From contig JAEMWC010000001.1 of the NCBI GenBank assembly GCA_016490735.1, positions 240,001 through 304,000 on the forward strand: DNA of 64,000 nucleotides, given 5' to 3'. The translations under genes and the position numbers were made by a program. The notes under the pieces are model-generated. The model searched no databases. It saw only the letters and a program-made list of their open reading frames with translations, and had not been told where the DNA came from. Below, one piece after another: positions 38,910 to 48,197 of this stretch. How positions within the stretch are numbered: position 1 is the stretch's first letter; every line of letters starts with the position of its first letter. The stretch is from Pachyseris speciosa (Eukaryota; Cnidaria; Anthozoa; Scleractinia; Pachyseridae).

Positions 38910-40621
38910 GGACCATCAACTGAAATCGTTGGTACCTCACATTCCTTCATATCTTAAGGATACCAATGACTTTCTGACTAAACTAAAAGAAATGTCGAGG
39001 TTTCCGGAAGGAGCAGTTTTAGTCACTATTGATGTGGTCGGCCTTTATCCCAACATCCCGCACAACGAAGGTTTGGAGGCTATTCGAAAAATTCTCAACA
39101 CAAGGACTAACCCGGAAATCCCTACAGATCACATTGTTGACTTGGTGGAATTGGTTCTCAAGAACAATAACTTTTTATTTGATGGCAAACATTTCTTACA
39201 AAGACGCGGTACAGCTATTGGCACGAGAATGGCACCTGCCTATGCTAATTTATTTATGTACGATCTTGAATCACAATTACTGGATTTGGCTCCAGTAAAG
39301 CCTTATCTTTGGCTGCGGTACATTGATGACATCTTTATGATTTGGACGAATGGAGTGGAACAACTACAAGAGTTTCTTAATTCCATAAATCAATACCATG
39401 ATACCATAAAGTTTACATGGGACTGGTCAAGAGAGAAGATTAACTATCTTGATGTACAGGTTATTAATAACAATGGTATTATTGAGACTGATCTGTATAC
39501 TAAGCCGACTGATAAGCATCAGTATTTATTCCATACATCATGTCACCCTAGGGGGATTAAACAAGGAATTCCATATGCACAGGCTCTAAGACTTAGACGT
39601 ATTTGTTCCACGTCTACTACTTTTGAGTACAGGGCAGAGGATCTTAGAAAGTTTTTAGTTCATAGGGGTTATCAAGAAAAATTTGTTCGTGACCAAATAC
39701 AAAGAGCTCGGGTACTGGACCGGAACGAGCTACTTGTACCGAAGCGACAGACAATCAACAAAAGAACGCCGTTCGTGGTCACCTATCATCCAGGATTGCC
39801 CAATAAAGGAGGAATTTTAAGGGAGTTACATCCGCTTTTACACATGTCCGAACGGTGCAAGCAGGCCGTTAAGGATGTGCCCATGATGGCATTCCGTCGT
39901 CCAAAGAGCTTACGAGACCATTTGGTTTGCGCAACGTTACGACCTTTAGAGTGTAATAAGGAGGGCAGCAGGGGAACTCACAATTGCGCTAGTAGTAGAT
40001 GTGAAGTCTGTAAGTATCTTACTGTAGGGGAGAGTTTCGCTAGCCATACTACTGGTACACGTTATACTATAAAACATCGGTTAGATTGTAATTCTAGGAA
40101 TGTTGTTTATCTAATGAACTGTAAGGTCTGTGGTTTGCAATAGGCTGATTTAGCAAAGACAACGGGGACTTCTTAACAACGGCGCGCGCAGATCTAAAAA
40201 CCGACTGGACCAATGGCAGGGCAGCAAATTGAGCACCGGAAGTCGTGTTCAGTCCTTTCCGCGCTCTCGCGTCCTCAAATGACGTTCCCGTTCTGTTGCT
40301 AAATTAGCCTAATATGTCGGCTCCACTACTACCAAGTTCAGGTTGAGGTTCAATAACCACAAGAGCCGACTTCGAGCACACTCGAAGATGTCTGCTGCCA
40401 GAAAGGAAAGTGACGACCTTGTCTATAAGCATTTCCATGGTCATGGACATCATGGCCTTCAGGACATTAGCATACAGCTTATAGATAAGGTCAACGTAAA
40501 GGAGGACCTTATTGCTAAGGAAGGTCAATGGGCATATCGCCTCCGATCCTTGAAACCAGATGGCCTTAATGAGAGTGACTTCTTTTTTAGCCAGAATCGA
40601 GAGGCACGTATACGTACTTAG
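38908..40621 (+). pseudogene. PLE-1 RT and GIY-YIG endonuclease, split by a MITE
   Basis: The first segment (38908-40143, 411 codons, no ATG at its start) begins DHQLKSLVPHIPSYLKDTND. RT motif A is VTIDVVGLYPNIPH, motif B GTAIGTRMAPAYANLF and motif C RYIDDIFMIW, all with intact catalytic aspartates, followed by NYLDVQVI. Next come the linker FRRPKSLRDHLV, a Cys cluster (CEVCKYL) and the GIY-YIG start NVVYLMNCKVCGLQ, where the MITE interrupts. The second segment (about 40314-40621) resumes YVGSTTTKFRLRFNNHKSRL and ends EGQWAYRLRSL, GLNESDFFFSQN. Deleting the MITE and one AAT restores a single frame. The real N-terminus is absent. Confidence 0.88.
40142..40310. mobile_element. 169-bp MITE inside PLE-1 GIY-YIG domain
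   Basis: Ends AGGCTGATTTAGCAA and TTGCTAAATTAGCCT are inverted repeats with one mismatch. They are flanked by AAT at 40139-40141 and 40311-40313. The interior is unrelated to PLE sequence and non-coding. Confidence 0.85.
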
Positions 40622-40808
40622 AATTTTGCTTAATTTGCATTTTCACCAGGATGTTGTTGCGTTTTTGGCACTATTTTTCTTCCCATATATGCTCTCTGTA
40701 CGCGTGTTATATCTGTGCGCGCGCGCGCGTTTTACTTTATTTTTGAAATGTAGCGCGCATTTTCGTATTTCAGTGGCGTAGTATACATTTGTGTACAACG
40801 GTTTCCTT

Positions 40809-40856
40809 CATTCGCCCTGAAGAAGACCGACAAGTCGGTCGAAATATAGGTGATCC
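40809..40856 (+). ncRNA. hammerhead-like motif, PLE-1 3' repeat
   Basis: CGCC, then CTGAAGA (40817-40823), an extra A, stem GACCG/CGGTC, GAAA (40841-40844), TATA, and GGTG closing against CGCC. In a hammerhead reading, stem III is one base pair and cleavage would follow the A at 40848. The extra A between core and stem II departs from the consensus. Confidence 0.6.
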
Positions 40857-40888
40857 TGAAAATTGTGTCCTGTTTTCATTTGTGTTTG

Positions 40889-40896
40889 ATATATAT

Positions 40897-40946
<50 letters not shown>

Positions 40947-40948
40947 AG

Positions 40949-40992
<44 letters not shown>
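40889..40992. repeat. (TA)n tracts between PLE-1 and PLE-2
   Basis: Two TA runs (to 40942, and from 40952) separated by AGGAGGGC. Confidence 0.95.
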
Positions 40993-40995
<3 letters not shown>

Positions 40996-41072
40996 TTGTG
41001 TAAAGATTTCCAGACTTCAGAAGTGATTCATAATCAAAAGAAATCGAAAAAACAAAACAAGAAGTCTGTAGA

Positions 41073-42083
41073 GTGTTTCGATCAAATGGCCTGAGAATCA
41101 CAATTGATGCGAATAAGAAAATAGTGAACTTCTTGGATGTGACCTTTGATCTAAGAAACGGGAGTTACAAACCATACACAAAGCCGAACAACAGATTAAT
41201 ATACGTCCATCAACAGAGCAACCACCCGCCGGCGTTACTGAGGAACATCCCCAAAAACATCAATCAAAGACTCAGCAACATATCATCCAGCCGAGAAATC
41301 TTCGACGAAGCCATTGCACCCTACCAAAAAGCCCTCGATGAAAGCGGATGCAGCCACAGACTTACATACAACCCGCCAACAAACCAAGCAAATAGACGAA
41401 GGAAGAATCGAAAAAGGAACATCACCTGGTACAACCCCCCATGGGATTGTAACGTCAGAACCAACATCGGTAAAAAGTTTTTGAACATCGTGGATATATG
41501 CTTCCCAAAGAACCACATATTACATAAGATTTTCAACAGGCACACACTTAAACTCAGCTACTCGTGCATGCCGAACATAAAATCCATGATCGCGTCACAC
41601 AACAAAAAGACCATCCCAAAAACACCAACGGTGCCTCAACATCAACAACAAAAGGAATGCAACTGCAGAAAGAAACCCGAATGCCCCCTTGAAGGAAAAT
41701 GCCTCCAGGCCAACGTTGTCTACCAAGCAACAGTGACAACAGAATCTACAACCGAATCCTACGTAGGATTAGCATCAAACTTCAAGGAACGGTACAGGAA
41801 CCACATGACATCATTCCGACACATCAAGCGAAGGAACGAAACTGAATTATCCAAACACATATGGACCCTGAAAGACGGCAACAAACCCTTTCACATAAAG
41901 TGGAAAGTACTAAGAACATGTAAACCTTATGATAATATCACGAAGAAATGTAGCTTGTGTCTTTACGAAAAGTTCATTATTATCTGCAGAAAGGGATTGT
42001 GCACCCTAAACAAACGAAACGAATTAGCAAGTTCTTGCCCTCACAGGAAAAAATACGTACTCAGAAACTTTCGAATAACATAG
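41073..42083 (+). pseudogene. PLE-2 RT end and GIY-YIG endonuclease, 5'-truncated
   Basis: 336 open codons. The start, RSNGLRITIDANKKIVNFLD, is the RT region after motif C (the NFLDVTFDL block). The middle has WYNPPWDCNVRTNIGKKFL and FNRHTLKLSYSCMPN, a block common to one PLE group. A Cys cluster (ECNCRKKPECPLEGKC) precedes the GIY-YIG domain NVVYQATVTTE then SYVGLASNFKERYRNHMTSF, and a final KKCSLCLYEKFIII. The frame is intact but RT motifs A-C are absent, so the protein would not be a polymerase. It differs clearly from PLE-1 and PLE-3. Confidence 0.82.
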
Positions 42084-42171
42084 CGTAACTGTTAATTTAC
42101 AGCACGCGCAAGGCGCGCGCTCACGCAACTATTTGTTTATATTGCCAGCATTCAAATTTAACGGTCATTCG

Positions 42172-42234
42172 TCGCTATTGCCTGATGAGTGTAGTCAGTA
42201 TTTGGCTATACGAAACAGAGCTGTTGCAATAAAG
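42172..42234 (+). ncRNA. hammerhead ribozyme motif, full three-stem type (PLE-2)
   Basis: Stem I TATTGC (42176-42181) pairs with GCAATA (42226-42231). The core CTGATGA is at 42182-42188. Stem II is GTGTAG/CTATAC with a loop of about 11 bases. GAAA is at 42212-42215. Stem III is ACAG/CTGT with a 2-base loop. H17 is T at 42225, so cleavage is predicted between 42225 and 42226. Every consensus position fits. Hammerheads are known in Penelope-like elements. Confidence 0.88.
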
Positions 42235-42340
42235 TGATTATGAATCACTTCTGAAGTCTGGAAATCTTTACACAAGAATATTTACAGCTCCTGAAAAGTT
42301 GAGCGCTCCACGAAAACCATTCTTCAAACATTGATTGACC

Positions 42341-42343
<3 letters not shown>

Positions 42344-42402
<59 letters not shown>
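42344..42402. repeat. (TA)n tract at 5' edge of PLE-3
   Basis: Joined in frame to truncated PLE-3 coding sequence, which makes an artificial Tyr-Ile leader. Confidence 0.95.
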
Positions 42403-42408
<6 letters not shown>

Positions 42409-42409
<1 letters not shown>

Positions 42410-43831
42410 CTAGATGTGGTGGGTCTATATCCACACATACCCCATGACGAGGGACTCGAAGCGATCAGGGAGGCTCTTGATATCCGAAGTGATCCAGAAA
42501 TACCTACGGATGTGATTGTGGACCTGACTGAACTAGTGCTAAAAAACAATAATTTCGAATTTAATAGGAAACACTACCTTCAGATTTTAGGGACAGCTAT
42601 TGGAACGAAAATGGCGCCAGCCTACGCAAATTTATTTATGGATAGACTGGAACGAAAGTTGCTATCACGGGCGCAAGTACAACCACTTGTTTGGTTACGA
42701 TACATTGATGATATCTTTATGGTGTGGACTAGGGGCGAGGATGAACTGAAAACATTTTTGAATTATCTCAATGACGCCCATGATACCATTAAGTTTACGT
42801 GGAACTGGTCGACAGAGCAAATTAATTACCTGGATGTACAGGTTATCAACAATGACGGGAGATTAGAGACTGATCTATACATTAAACCTACGGATAAACA
42901 TCAGTATCTATTTCACACATCGTGTCATCCTCGGATGTGCAAGAATAGCATACCATACGCTCAGGCTCTAAGACTTAAACGGATCTGTTCTACAAGTGAG
43001 GGGTTTGAGCGTAGGGTTGCTGATCTCTGTACATTTCTGGTGGCGAGAGGGTACAAACAAGAGTTTGTTCTTCGACAGATACAGCGAGCGCGTTTGAAAA
43101 GTAGGGAGGAAGCATTGACACCACGCCCCAGGAATGCCAATTGTAAAGTCCCTATGGTGGTAACCTACCACCCTAACCTTCCTAACATTGGTGGTTTTCT
43201 AAGAGATTTGCAACCCCTTCTGCATTGTTCAGAAAGATGCAGGAAAGCCATCAAGGAGGTTCCCCTTATGGCGTTTCGAAGACCTAAGAGTCTTAGGGAC
43301 TATCTCGTACACGCGAAATTGGGCTCACAACACACAGAACGGGGTTGTAGTGGAACCAAGAAATGCGACAATAGACGTTGTCAAGTATGCAAGTTTCTAA
43401 AACCGGGCGATAGGTTTAGTTCAAAAAGCACTGGAAAAGGCTATTCCATTAATCATCAGTTAAATTGTAATAGTACTAATGTTGTGTATTTAATATCGTG
43501 CAAAGTTTGTCAGAAACAATATGTAGGTTCTACGACTACCAAGTTTAGATTAAGATTCAACAACCACAAATCTCGCCTGAGAGCACATTCAGGGCTCTCC
43601 ATTGCTAACAAGGCGAAGGACGATATGGTGTACCGGCATTTCTTCAGTCCAGGACATCATGGACTGGAAGATGTCTCAGTCCAGCTGATTGACAGAGTAG
43701 CCGATGAGTCGTCACTTTTGGACAAAGAGGGACAGTGGGCCTATAGGCTCGGGACTATTAAGCCTCAAGGGTTGAATGAAAGTGACTTCTTTTTCAGTCA
43801 AAATAGGGGTAATAGGGTTAATACGCGCTGA
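42409..43831 (+). pseudogene. PLE-3 RT and GIY-YIG endonuclease, longest intact frame in the cluster
   Basis: About 474 real codons follow the TA-derived leader. RT motif A is DVVGLYPHIPHDEG, right at the breakpoint. Motif B is GTAIGTKMAPAYANLF and motif C RYIDDIFMVW, followed by NYLDVQVINN. Next are FRRPKSLRDYLVHAK, the Cys pair CQVCKF and the GIY-YIG domain NVVYLISCKVCQKQYVGSTT, with RLRFNNHKSRL, HHGLEDVSVQLID, EGQWAYRL and GLNESDFFFSQN at the end. The three catalytic RT aspartates and the YVG motif are present. The N-terminal portion is missing, so I score it as a truncated element. Confidence 0.88.
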
Positions 43832-43942
43832 GTCTCCATTGTTTTTACGTGTACCTTCTAGTACTGTTACAAGCGCGCGCGCGCTTTGTTTGCTTGTGTT
43901 ATTTCAAATTTGCTATGTAGTAGTGTGGTACGCATGTAACGG

Positions 43943-43992
43943 CCATTCACCCTGATGAAGGCCGGTAAACTTGGCCGAAATATAGGTGAAGG
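43943..43992 (+). ncRNA. hammerhead-like motif, PLE-3 3' repeat
   Basis: CACC, CTGATGA (43952-43958), extra A, stem GGCC/GGCC, GAAA (43977-43980), TATA, GGTG. The organisation is as in PLE-1 with a different stem. Confidence 0.6.
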
Positions 43993-44024
43993 ATAGAGAA
44001 CATTGTTTTCGCTCTTCATTTGTG

Positions 44025-44025
<1 letters not shown>

Positions 44026-44066
<41 letters not shown>
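44026..44066. repeat. (TA)n tract between PLE-3 and PLE-4a
   Basis: Uninterrupted TA run. Confidence 0.95.
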
Positions 44067-44069
<3 letters not shown>

Positions 44070-44148
44070 AATCTCAAGCATCAAAAATGTATTTATACTG
44101 TTTCCCGTTTCAAATATAACTAAACACAAGGGAAAAAAACATTTTTAA

Positions 44149-44203
44149 GGACCACCTATATTTCGACTGTGTAGAACAGTCTTCCTCAGGGTGAATGACT
44201 GTT
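44149..44203 (-). ncRNA. hammerhead-like motif (PLE-4a, left arm)
   Basis: Minus strand: CACC, CTGAGGA (position N7 is G), extra A, stem GACTG/CAGTC, GAAA, TATA, GGTG. Confidence 0.58.
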
Positions 44204-44589
44204 ACAAGCGTTACATGCAATTATAAAAGTGCGGCTTACAAATCTAAACACGTGAGCACTAACAATTATACCGGTAACAAAAAGCGCGTGCAATACAAAC
44301 ACGAACGCTAACGGTAATAATAGGCGCGTGCACTAGAAAAGCCTGACAAGAAATTAATTACGCGCGCGACTTCTGCGGTTCTGACAATAAAAAAAGTCAC
44401 TTTCGTTAAGACCCTCCGGCGCTATTGTTCTCAATCTGTATGCCCATTGGCCCTCTTTCTCCAGCAAATTGTCTACACTACCATAAACTTTATCAATTAT
44501 TTGAACTGAGACATCGTCCAAACCAAGAAATAAGAACTATCTGAACATCGGAAATACGTTCGTCAGCAACACCACTGGAAAATCATACA

Positions 44590-44831
44590 ACATTAACTAT
44601 AACCTAGACTGTAACAGTAGCAGTGTTATCTATTTGCTAAGTTGCAAGATTTGTGGTAAACAATATGTGGGATCAACAGTTACTAAATTTAGACTTAGAT
44701 TTAATAACCATAGAAGTAGATTGAGGGGACATTCAAGGTTGGAACCAGGAGATAGGGCCAGCGATGATTTAATCTACAAGCACTTTTTACAGAGGGACAC
44801 AATGGTTTGGACGATGTCTCAGTTCAAATAA
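44590..44831 (+). pseudogene. PLE-4a GIY-YIG fragment, frameshifted
   Basis: Reads YNINYNLDCNSSSVIYLLSC then KICGKQYVGSTVTKFRLRFN up to IYKHF, where one missing T shifts the frame and ends it at 44831. The sequence coding for the remaining C-terminus continues to 44973 in another frame. Confidence 0.8.
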
Positions 44832-45127
44832 TTGATAAAGTTTATGGTAGTGTAGACAATTTGCTGGAGAAAGAGGGCCAATGGGCATACAGATTGAGAA
44901 CAATAGCGCCGGAGGGTCTTAACGAAAGTGACTTTTTTTATTGTCAGAACCGCAGAAGTCGCGCGCGTAATTAATTTCTTGTCAGGCTTTTCTAGTGCAC
45001 GCGCCTATTATTACCGTTAGCGTTCGTGTTTGTATTGCACGCGCTTTTTGTTACCGGTATTATTGTTAGCGCTCACGTGTTTAGATTTGTAAGCCGCACT
45101 TTTATAATTGCGTGTAACGCTTGTAAC

Positions 45128-45178
45128 AGTCATTCACCCTGAGGAAGACTGTTCTACACAGTCGAAATATAGGTGGTC
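45128..45178 (+). ncRNA. hammerhead-like motif (PLE-4a, right arm)
   Basis: Same motif as the left arm, plus strand: CTGAGGA, GACTG/CAGTC, GAAA, TATA, GGTG. Confidence 0.58.
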
Positions 45179-45258
45179 CTTAAAAATGTTTTTTTCCCTT
45201 GTGTTTAGTTATATTTGAAACGGGAAACAGTATAAATACATTTTTGATGCTTGAGATT

Positions 45259-45261
<3 letters not shown>

Positions 45262-45318
<57 letters not shown>
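45262..45318. repeat. (TA)n tract between PLE-4a and PLE-4b
   Basis: Uninterrupted TA run. Confidence 0.95.
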
Positions 45319-45319
<1 letters not shown>

Positions 45320-45348
45320 CTAAACACAAGGGAAAAAAACATTTTTAA

Positions 45349-45403
45349 GGACCACCTATATTTCGACTGTGTAGAACAGTCTTCCTCAGGGTGAATGACT
45401 GTT
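45349..45403 (-). ncRNA. hammerhead-like motif (PLE-4b, left arm)
   Basis: Minus strand, identical in core and stem to the PLE-4a copy. Confidence 0.58.
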
Positions 45404-45789
45404 ACAAGCGTTACACGCAATTATAAAAGTGCGGCTTACAAATCTAAACACGTGAGCGCTAACAATTATACCGGTAACAAAAAGCGCGTGCAATACAAAC
45501 ACGAACGCTAACGGTAATAATAGGCGCGTGCACTAGAAAAGCCTGACAAGAAATTAATTACGCGCGCGACTTCTGCGGTTCTGACAATAAAAAAAGTCAC
45601 TTTCGTTAAGACCCTCCGGCGCTATTGTTCTCAATCTGTATGCCCATTGGCCCTCTTTCTCCAGCAAATTGTCTACACTACCATAAACTTTATCAATTAT
45701 TTGAACTGAGACATCGTCCAAACCAAGAAATAAGAACTATCTGAACATCGGAAATACGTTCGTCAGCAACACCACTGGAAAATCATACA

Positions 45790-46175
45790 ACATTAACTAT
45801 AACCTAGACTGTAACAGTAGCAGTGTTATCTATTTGCTAAGTTGCAAGATTTGTGGTAAACAATATGTGGGATCAACAGTTACTAAATTTAGACTTAGAT
45901 TTAATAACCATAGAAGTAGATTGAGGGGACATTCAAGGTTGGAACCAGGAGATAGGGCCAGCGATGATTTAATCTACAAGCACTTTTTTACAGAGGGACA
46001 CAATGGTTTGGACGATGTCTCAGTTCAAATAATTGATAAAGTTTATGGTAGTGTAGACAATTTGCTGGAGAAAGAGGGCCAATGGGCATACAGATTGAGA
46101 ACAATAGCGCCGGAGGGTCTTAACGAAAGTGACTTTTTTTATTGTCAGAACCGCAGAAGTCGCGCCCGTAATTAA
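45790..46175 (+). pseudogene. PLE-4b GIY-YIG fragment, frame intact to stop
   Basis: Encodes YNINYNLDCNSSSVIYLLSC, KICGKQYVGSTVTKFRLRFN, HFFTEGHNGLDDVSVQIIDK, EGQWAYRLRTI and GLNESDFFYCQN to the stop at 46175. It is the undamaged version of the PLE-4a frame. It lacks the RT and any start of its own. Confidence 0.8.
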
Positions 46176-46327
46176 TTTCTTGTCAGGCTTTTCTAGTGCA
46201 CGCGCCTATTATTACCGTTAGCGTTCGTGTTTGTATTGCACGCGCTTTTTGTTACCGGTATTATTGTTAGCGCTCACGTGTTTAGATTTGTAAGCCGCAC
46301 TTTTATAATTGCGTGTAACGCTTGTAA

Positions 46328-46380
46328 CAGTCATTCACCCTGAGGAAGACTGTTCTACACAGTCGAAATATAGGTGGTCC
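46328..46380 (+). ncRNA. hammerhead-like motif (PLE-4b, right arm)
   Basis: Plus strand: CTGAGGA, GACTG/CAGTC, GAAA, TATA, GGTG. Confidence 0.58.
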
Positions 46381-46459
46381 TTAAAAATGTTTTTTTCCCT
46401 TGTGTTTAGTTATATTTGAAACGGGAAACAGTATAAATACATTTTTGATGCTTGAGATT

Positions 46460-46462
<3 letters not shown>

Positions 46463-46539
<77 letters not shown>
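46463..46539. repeat. (TA)n tract between PLE-4b and PLE-4c
   Basis: Uninterrupted TA run, the longest single tract between PLE units. Confidence 0.95.
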
Positions 46540-46540
<1 letters not shown>

Positions 46541-46567
46541 CTAAACACAAGGGAAAAAAACATTTTT

Positions 46568-46622
46568 AAGGACCACCTATATTTCGACTGTGTAGAACAG
46601 TCTTCCTCAGGGTGAATGACTG
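46568..46622 (-). ncRNA. hammerhead-like motif (PLE-4c)
   Basis: Minus strand: CTGAGGA, GACTG/CAGTC, GAAA, TATA, GGTG. Confidence 0.58.
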
Positions 46623-46774
46623 TTACAAGCGTTACACGCAATTATAAAAGTGCGGCTTACAAATCTAAACACGTGAGCGCTAACAATTATACCGGTAACA
46701 AAAAGCGCGTGCAATACAAACACGAACGCTAACGGTAATAATAGGCGCGTGCACTAGAAAAGCCTGACAAGAAA

Positions 46775-47350
46775 TTAATTACGCGCGCGACTTCTGCGGT
46801 TCTGACAATAAAAAAAGTCACTTTCGTTAAGACCCTCCGGCGCTATTGTTCTCAATCTGTATGCCCATTGGCCCTCTTTCTCCAGCAAATTGTCTACACT
46901 ACCATAAACTTTATCAATTATTTGAACTGAGACATCGTCCAAACCACTGTGTCCCTCTGTAAAAAAGTGCTTGTAGATTAAATCATCGCTGGCCCTATCT
47001 CCTGGTTCCAACCTTGAATGTCCCCTCAATCTACTTCTATGGTTATTAAATCTAAGCCTAAATTTAGTAACTGTTGATCCCACATATTGTTTACCACAAA
47101 CCTTGCAACTTAGCAAATAGATAACACTGCTACTGTTACAGTCTAGATTATAGTTAATGTTGTATGATTTTCCAGTGGTGTTGCTGACGAACGTATTTCC
47201 GATGTTCAGATAGTTTTTATTTCTACAAATTTCGCAGCGCGTAGAAGAACAACGGTAATTTCCTGGCACAGAATTATTGTTGTCAGGTCGTATTCTAGCA
47301 TTCACAAGATAATCCTTTAGGCTTTTAGGGCGACGACGATGGTTTTTTCC
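46775..47350 (-). pseudogene. PLE-4c linker and GIY-YIG endonuclease fragment
   Basis: The minus-strand frame reads RRRPKSLKDYLVNARI, Cys cluster CEICRNKNYLNIGN, then YLLSCKVCGKQYVGSTVTKF, RLRFNNHRSRLRG, GHSGLDDVSVQIIDK and GLNESDFFYCQN to the stop at 46775. The RT is missing. This is the longest protein segment of this family in the window and gives the intact order of the region scrambled in PLE-4a/b. Confidence 0.83.
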
Positions 47351-47352
47351 CT

Positions 47353-47356
<4 letters not shown>

Positions 47357-47391
<35 letters not shown>
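47357..47391. repeat. (TA)n tract between PLE-4c and PLE-5
   Basis: TA run ending ACATACATA. Confidence 0.9.
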
Positions 47392-47392
<1 letters not shown>

Positions 47393-47443
47393 CATATAAA
47401 TTCAAAGGAGTTCAGGCTTCAGGAGTAATCATCGTTTTATTGC

Positions 47444-47507
47444 TTATTGCGACAGTGCTGTTTCGTATGGTTCAAAATTATATGACCACACTCATCAGGC
47501 AACTTCA
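47444..47507 (-). ncRNA. hammerhead ribozyme motif, full three-stem type (PLE-5, copy 1)
   Basis: Minus strand: TTGC, CTGATGA, stem II GTGTGG/CCATAC, GAAA, stem III ACAG/CTGT with a CA loop, H17 = C, then GCAA closing stem I. Relative to PLE-2, stem II and the loops differ but pairing is preserved. Confidence 0.85.
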
Positions 47508-47844
47508 ATGATTGAAGTTGAAGTTATATGACCACACTCATCAGGCAACTTCAACCCACATGTTTTGTTCCCCACCTATATTTCGACCACATAAAGTGTG
47601 GAACAAAACATGTGGGTTATCTTCATTTGTGATAGTGTATGTTTCTTCATGAAGATTAACTGTTTGTGACTGATGCTTGTGAAGAGTTATATCACAAATG
47701 AAGATAACCCACATGTTTTGTTCCACACCTATATTTCGACCACATAAAGTGTGGAACAAAACATGTGGGTTATCTTCATTTGTGATAGTGTATCTTTCTT
47801 CATGAAGATTAACTGTTTGTGACTGATGCTTGTGAAGAGTTAGG

Positions 47845-47902
<58 letters not shown>
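47845..47902. repeat. (TA)n tract within PLE-5
   Basis: Uninterrupted TA run. Confidence 0.95.
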
Positions 47903-47910
<8 letters not shown>

Positions 47911-47954
47911 CTTCACAGGAGTTCAGGCTTCAGGAGTAATCATCGTTTTATTGC

Positions 47955-48019
47955 TTATTGCGACAGTGCTGTTTCGTATGGTTCAAAATTATATGACCAC
48001 ACTCATCAGGCAACTTCAA
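47955..48019 (-). ncRNA. hammerhead ribozyme motif, full three-stem type (PLE-5, copy 2)
   Basis: Same sequence as the copy at 47444-47507 in all paired and core positions. Confidence 0.85.
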
Positions 48020-48197
48020 TGATTGAAGTTGAAGTTATATGACCACACTCATCAGGCAACTTCAACCCACATGTTTTGTTCCACACCTATATTTCGACCA
48101 CATAAAGTGTGGAACAAAACATGTGGGTTATCTTCATTTGTGATAGTGTATGTTTCTTCATGAAGATTAACTGTTTGTGACTGATGCTTGTGAAGAG

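Larger units (their letters stand above)
38907..40888 (+). mobile_element. PLE-1: Penelope-like element, 5'-truncated
   Basis: It runs from the (TA)n tract through RT and GIY-YIG coding sequence to a 3' repeat with a GCGCGCGC tract (about 40721) and a hammerhead-like motif (40809-40856), ending at the next (TA)n tract. The N-terminal part upstream of RT motif A is missing. A MITE at 40142-40310 splits the GIY-YIG domain. Penelope-like elements are telomerase-related retroelements whose RT is joined to a GIY-YIG nuclease. Confidence 0.9.
40992..42279 (+). mobile_element. PLE-2: second Penelope-like family, bounded by inverted repeats
   Basis: A 45-bp terminal sequence (ATTCTTGTGTAAAGATTTCC...) at 40992-41036 recurs inverted and perfect at 42235-42279. 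Between them lie the C-terminal part of a PLE protein and a full hammerhead motif. An inverted piece of the 3' repeat at the 5' end is a known trait of PLE insertions. The RT catalytic core is missing. A short tail and a (TA)n tract follow. Confidence 0.8.
42403..44025 (+). mobile_element. PLE-3: Penelope-like element, 5'-truncated
   Basis: It starts abruptly at RT motif A after the (TA)n tract and continues through GIY-YIG to the stop at 43831. A 3' repeat follows with GCGCGCGCGC (about 43874) and a hammerhead-like motif, ending at the next (TA)n tract. The GIY-YIG half is nearly identical to the two arms of PLE-6. Confidence 0.9.
44067..45261. mobile_element. PLE-4a: palindromic Penelope-like unit
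   Basis: Left arm 44067-44524 is the inverted 3' part of a PLE; right arm 44804-45261 is the same sequence forward. The loop 44525-44803 holds additional forward coding sequence (YNINYNLDCNSSSVIYLLSC, GKQYVGSTVTKF). Both arms carry the GIY-YIG end, the 3' repeat and a hammerhead-like motif. A one-base deletion in a T-run near 44787 shifts the forward frame compared with PLE-4b. RT is absent. Confidence 0.88.
45319..46462. mobile_element. PLE-4b: near-copy of PLE-4a at 1,200-bp spacing
   Basis: Left arm 45319-45724 is inverted and right arm 46005-46410 forward, with the loop as in PLE-4a and the same breakpoint (CCAAACC|AAGAAATAAG). Matching points lie 1,200 bases after those in PLE-4a, so the two units are a tandem duplication. 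The left arm lacks the outer 52 bases present in PLE-4a. Confidence 0.88.
46540..47356 (-). mobile_element. PLE-4c: inverted Penelope-like copy
   Basis: Same family as PLE-4a/b on the minus strand, not palindromic and extending further upstream in the protein. It ends at a (TA)n tract beside TTTTCCCTTGTG, which is also the outer end of the 3' repeat. Confidence 0.87.

Noticed and set aside
47541..47906. 121-codon minus frame with a repeated HKHQSQTVNLHEE peptide
   Set aside because: Produced by duplicated PLE 3' repeats plus a (TA)n tract; not protein-like.
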